This document shows, piece by piece, positions 20,936 through 23,166 of a stretch of DNA of 23,166 bases. The notes below the pieces were generated by a model, which saw nothing but the letters and a program-made list of their open reading frames with translations, was not told where the DNA came from and did not search any database. This stretch comes from Bog-473 sp052148295. Its GTDB lineage: Bacteria > Actinomycetota > Acidimicrobiia > Acidimicrobiales > RAAP-2. The position numbers were made by a program, and so were the translations under genes. Location of the stretch: contig JBKQIP010000097.1 of NCBI GenBank assembly GCA_052148295.1, positions 1 to 23,166 on the forward strand. Direction: 5' to 3'. Numbering within the stretch: the first letter of the stretch is position 1; the number at the start of each line of letters is the position of its first letter.

Positions 20936-23166
20936 ATGCGCCCACGCCGTCTCGTCCGCTCGATTGGCCTGCTCGTCACCATCGGCACCGGGGTCCTGCT
21001 GATGGCACCGATCGCCGCCGCACCGGAGGCCGCCGCCAGCAGCGCGGCGACCGCCCAGTCCGGGCCCGGCGGGGTGGCACCGCTCACGGCGGCTCAGGCC
21101 GCGGCCCTCTCCACCAACGTGACGGACCGGGTCATCGTGGTGCTCAAGAACCAGATCTCCGGCATTCCCGACACGGCGGCCAACGTCTCGCGCCGCGCCG
21201 ACGCCGTGGCGTCGGCGCAGGCCCCGTTCCTCGCCGAGTTGAAGCTCACCCACGCCACGGGGATCACCCCGTACAGCATCATCAACGGCTTCACCGCCAC
21301 CATGAGCCCCGGTGAGGCGCAGCGACTGGCCGACAACCCCGACGTGTCCAGCGTGGTCAAGGACGAGCCGATCCCGGTGTCCAACTCGATGCCCACCATC
21401 CCCAAGAGCGCCAGCCCGGCCGACGCCGAGAACGCGGGAACGCTTTCGAGCGCCTGTGCGTCGGGGGGCCAGGTGCAGCTCAACCCGCAGGCCATCCTGG
21501 CCATCCACGCCGCCTCGAACCCGGGCGGCCCGCCGTCGGCGCAGTCGCTGGGCTACACCGGGGCCGGCGTGAAGGTGGCGTTCATCGCCGACGGGCTCGA
21601 CATCGACAACCCCGACTTCATCCGCGCCGACGGCCAGCCCGTGTTCGTCGACTATCAGGACTTCAGCGGCACCGGCACCTCGGCCCCGACCGATGGCGGC
21701 GAGGCCTTCCTCGATTCGAGCTCCATCGCCGCCCAGGGCCGGGAGGTCTACAACCTGCAGGACTTCGACCCCAGCCTGCCCAAGCCGTGCAACATCCGGA
21801 TCCTCGGCGTGGCCCCGGGGGCCAGCCTGGTGGGCCTGAACGTGTTCGGCTCCTCCAACTTCGCCTTCGACTCGGTCTTCCTCGAGGCCATCAACTACGC
21901 CGTCAACGTCGACCACGTGAACGTGCTCAACGAGTCGTTCGGGGACAACCCCTTCCCCGACCAGGGCAGCCTCGATCTGACCAAAATGGCCAACGACGCC
22001 GCCGTGGCCGCCGGCGTCACGGTCACCGTGTCCTCCGGTGACTCGGGCGTCACCAACACCATCGGCTCGCCGGCCACCGACCCGGCGGTGATCTCAGCCG
22101 GGGCGTCGACCACCTACCGGGCGTACGCCCAGTCGGGCATCGGGGGCATCAACTTCCCCGGCGTCACCGGGTGGCTGGACAACAACATCAGCGGGCTCAG
22201 CTCGGCCGGCTTCGACCAGACCGGCGGCACGGTCAACATCGTGGCCCCCGGCGACCTCAACTGGGCCCTGTGCACCCCCGACCCGGCCCTCTACGCCGCC
22301 TGCACCAACGAGGAGGGCCAGGGCTCGTCGGTCGAGTTGTCCGGCGGCACCAGTGAGGCGGCGCCGCTCACCGCCGGGACGGCCGCCCTGGTGATCCAGG
22401 CCTACGAGCAGAGCCACGGCGGGGTGGCCCCGACGCCGGCGGTGGTCAAGCAGATCATCGTCTCGACCGCCCAGGACATCGCCGCCCCGGCCGACCAGCA
22501 GGGGGCCGGGCTGCTGAACGCCTACTCCGCCGTCCAGGCGGCGGCCTCCTACCCGGGCACCACCCAGGTCTCGGGCAATGCCCTGCTCGACAGCGCCACC
22601 GAGCTCAACGCGGTGGCCCCTCCCGGCACCGGCCAGCGGTTCTCCGAGACCATCACCAACACCGGTGGCACGCCCCAGACCGTTGCCCTGTCCACGCGGA
22701 CCCTCGGCGCCTACCACCCGATCGTGCACACCACGGTCCACCTGTCCGACGCCACCGGCGACTACGCCGAGGTGCAGTTCACCGTGCCCGCCGGCCAGGC
22801 CCGGCTCAACGGGTCGATCGCCTACGTCGCCGCCGGACCGTCCACCGACTTCACCGCCGGGCTCAACCTCTCGCTCTTCACCCCCAGCGGCCAACTGGCC
22901 GAGTACAACCTGCCCCAGGGAGCCGGTAACTACGGCAACGCCCAGGTGGCCGACCCGGCTCCGGGTACCTGGACGGCGGTGATCTTCAACCAGGCACCCT
23001 CGACCGAGGGTGGCACGGTGGGACCGGTGTTGTTCTCGGCCAGCTCGGCGACGTGGGCACCGTTCGGCACCCTCTCCACCGACTCGCTCAGACTGCCGGC
23101 GGGCGGGTCGCAGACCTTCACCTTGTCGACCAGGACCCCGGCCCAGCCGGGCGACGTGGCGGGCTC
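20936..23166 (+). CDS. Secreted subtilisin-fold protease with sedolisin-like active-site motifs, 3' partial
   Basis: The frame runs open from ATG 20936 (ribosome site AAGGGAG 20924-20930) off the window end, 743 codons. Residues 1-35 are a Sec-type signal peptide (RRLVRSIGLLVTIGTGVLLM). Residues 63-146 look like an I9 inhibitor propeptide (DRVIVVLKNQ to SSVVKDEP). The catalytic domain covers about 205-535. VAFIADGLD (Asp219) fits the S8 aspartate strand, and the end (QQGAGLLNAYSAV) is S8-like. No HGTH motif exists: at that place stands GGEAFLDSSSIAA, giving Glu256 and Asp260 in the E-x-x-L-D spacing of S53 sedolisins. The oxyanion motif is SSGDSG (Asp369) instead of the S8 Asn. The nucleophile is Ser473 in GGTSEAAPLTAG. 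Beta-sandwich-like sequence follows from ~560. It is probably an active exported peptidase with a Glu-Asp-Ser site; an inactive S8 homologue is the alternative. Confidence 0.85.
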   Translation, partial: MRPRRLVRSIGLLVTIGTGVLLMAPIAAAPEAAASSAATAQSGPGGVAPLTAAQAAALSTNVTDRVIVVLKNQISGIPDTAANVSRRADAVASAQAPFLAELKLTHATGITPYSIINGFTATMSPGEAQRLADNPDVSSVVKDEPIPVSNSMPTIPKSASPADAENAGTLSSACASGGQVQLNPQAILAIHAASNPGGPPSAQSLGYTGAGVKVAFIADGLDIDNPDFIRADGQPVFVDYQDFSGTGTSAPTDGGEAFLDSSSIAAQGREVYNLQDFDPSLPKPCNIRILGVAPGASLVGLNVFGSSNFAFDSVFLEAINYAVNVDHVNVLNESFGDNPFPDQGSLDLTKMANDAAVAAGVTVTVSSGDSGVTNTIGSPATDPAVISAGASTTYRAYAQSGIGGINFPGVTGWLDNNISGLSSAGFDQTGGTVNIVAPGDLNWALCTPDPALYAACTNEEGQGSSVELSGGTSEAAPLTAGTAALVIQAYEQSHGGVAPTPAVVKQIIVSTAQDIAAPADQQGAGLLNAYSAVQAAASYPGTTQVSGNALLDSATELNAVAPPGTGQRFSETITNTGGTPQTVALSTRTLGAYHPIVHTTVHLSDATGDYAEVQFTVPAGQARLNGSIAYVAAGPSTDFTAGLNLSLFTPSGQLAEYNLPQGAGNYGNAQVADPAPGTWTAVIFNQAPSTEGGTVGPVLFSASSATWAPFGTLSTDSLRLPAGGSQTFTLSTRTPAQPGDVAG

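Overview
The window reads as chromosomal DNA of a very GC-rich actinobacterium. Codon third positions are almost all G or C, GTG and TTG starts occur, several likely -10 elements are TANNNT with no clear -35, and some start codons sit 6-9 bases after a -10 (leaderless style). The gene families (GT39 YkcB-type, YihY/BrkB, DUF389, mycobacterial-type arylsulfatase, nitrobindin-like protein, Baeyer-Villiger-type monooxygenase) fit Actinomycetota. An uncultured Acidimicrobiia-like member is my guess, not something the sequence proves. I saw no tRNA, rRNA, CRISPR array, insertion sequence or phage gene.

Layout. 1-353: 3' end of an acyl-CoA synthetase. 484-1434: DUF389 membrane protein, preceded by a six-codon leader ORF whose stop overlaps its start, and followed by a 14-bp tandem repeat. 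1504-1776 (-): small, extremely acidic repeat protein. 1901-3001 (-) and 3142-3996 (+): agmatine deiminase (aguA) and N-carbamoylputrescine amidase (aguB), divergent from a 140-bp spacer. Together they form the two-step agmatine-to-putrescine route. 4072-5928: fusion of an N-terminal TPR/TRAFs-binding-like region, a SLOG-like nucleotide-binding region and a class III nucleotidyl cyclase domain. 6059-8413: formylglycine-type arylsulfatase. 8456-9739: CPA1-type cation/proton antiporter, running straight into a 5'-truncated LPG-synthase/UPF0104-type membrane gene (9720-10238). 10345-12468: GT39 glycosyltransferase. 12716-13096: cupin. 13151-14143: YihY/BrkB membrane protein.

14166-16070: flavin monooxygenase. 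16083-17063: secreted SGNH esterase. 17110-17817 (-): nitrobindin-like beta-barrel protein, divergent from 18011-19510, an aldehyde dehydrogenase. 19596-20723: amidohydrolase-2 family protein. 20936 to the window end: secreted subtilisin-fold protease, cut by the window edge.

Most genes look like independent housekeeping or catabolic units. The two loci that deserve attention are the protease at 20936 and the cyclase fusion at 4072. The protease has an I9-type propeptide and an S8-like C-terminal part of the catalytic domain, but no HGTH histidine motif. In its place are an E-x-x-L-D motif and an SGDSG oxyanion motif, as in S53 sedolisins. The cyclase fusion keeps both metal aspartates but lacks the usual purine-selecting lysine and the transition-state asparagine.
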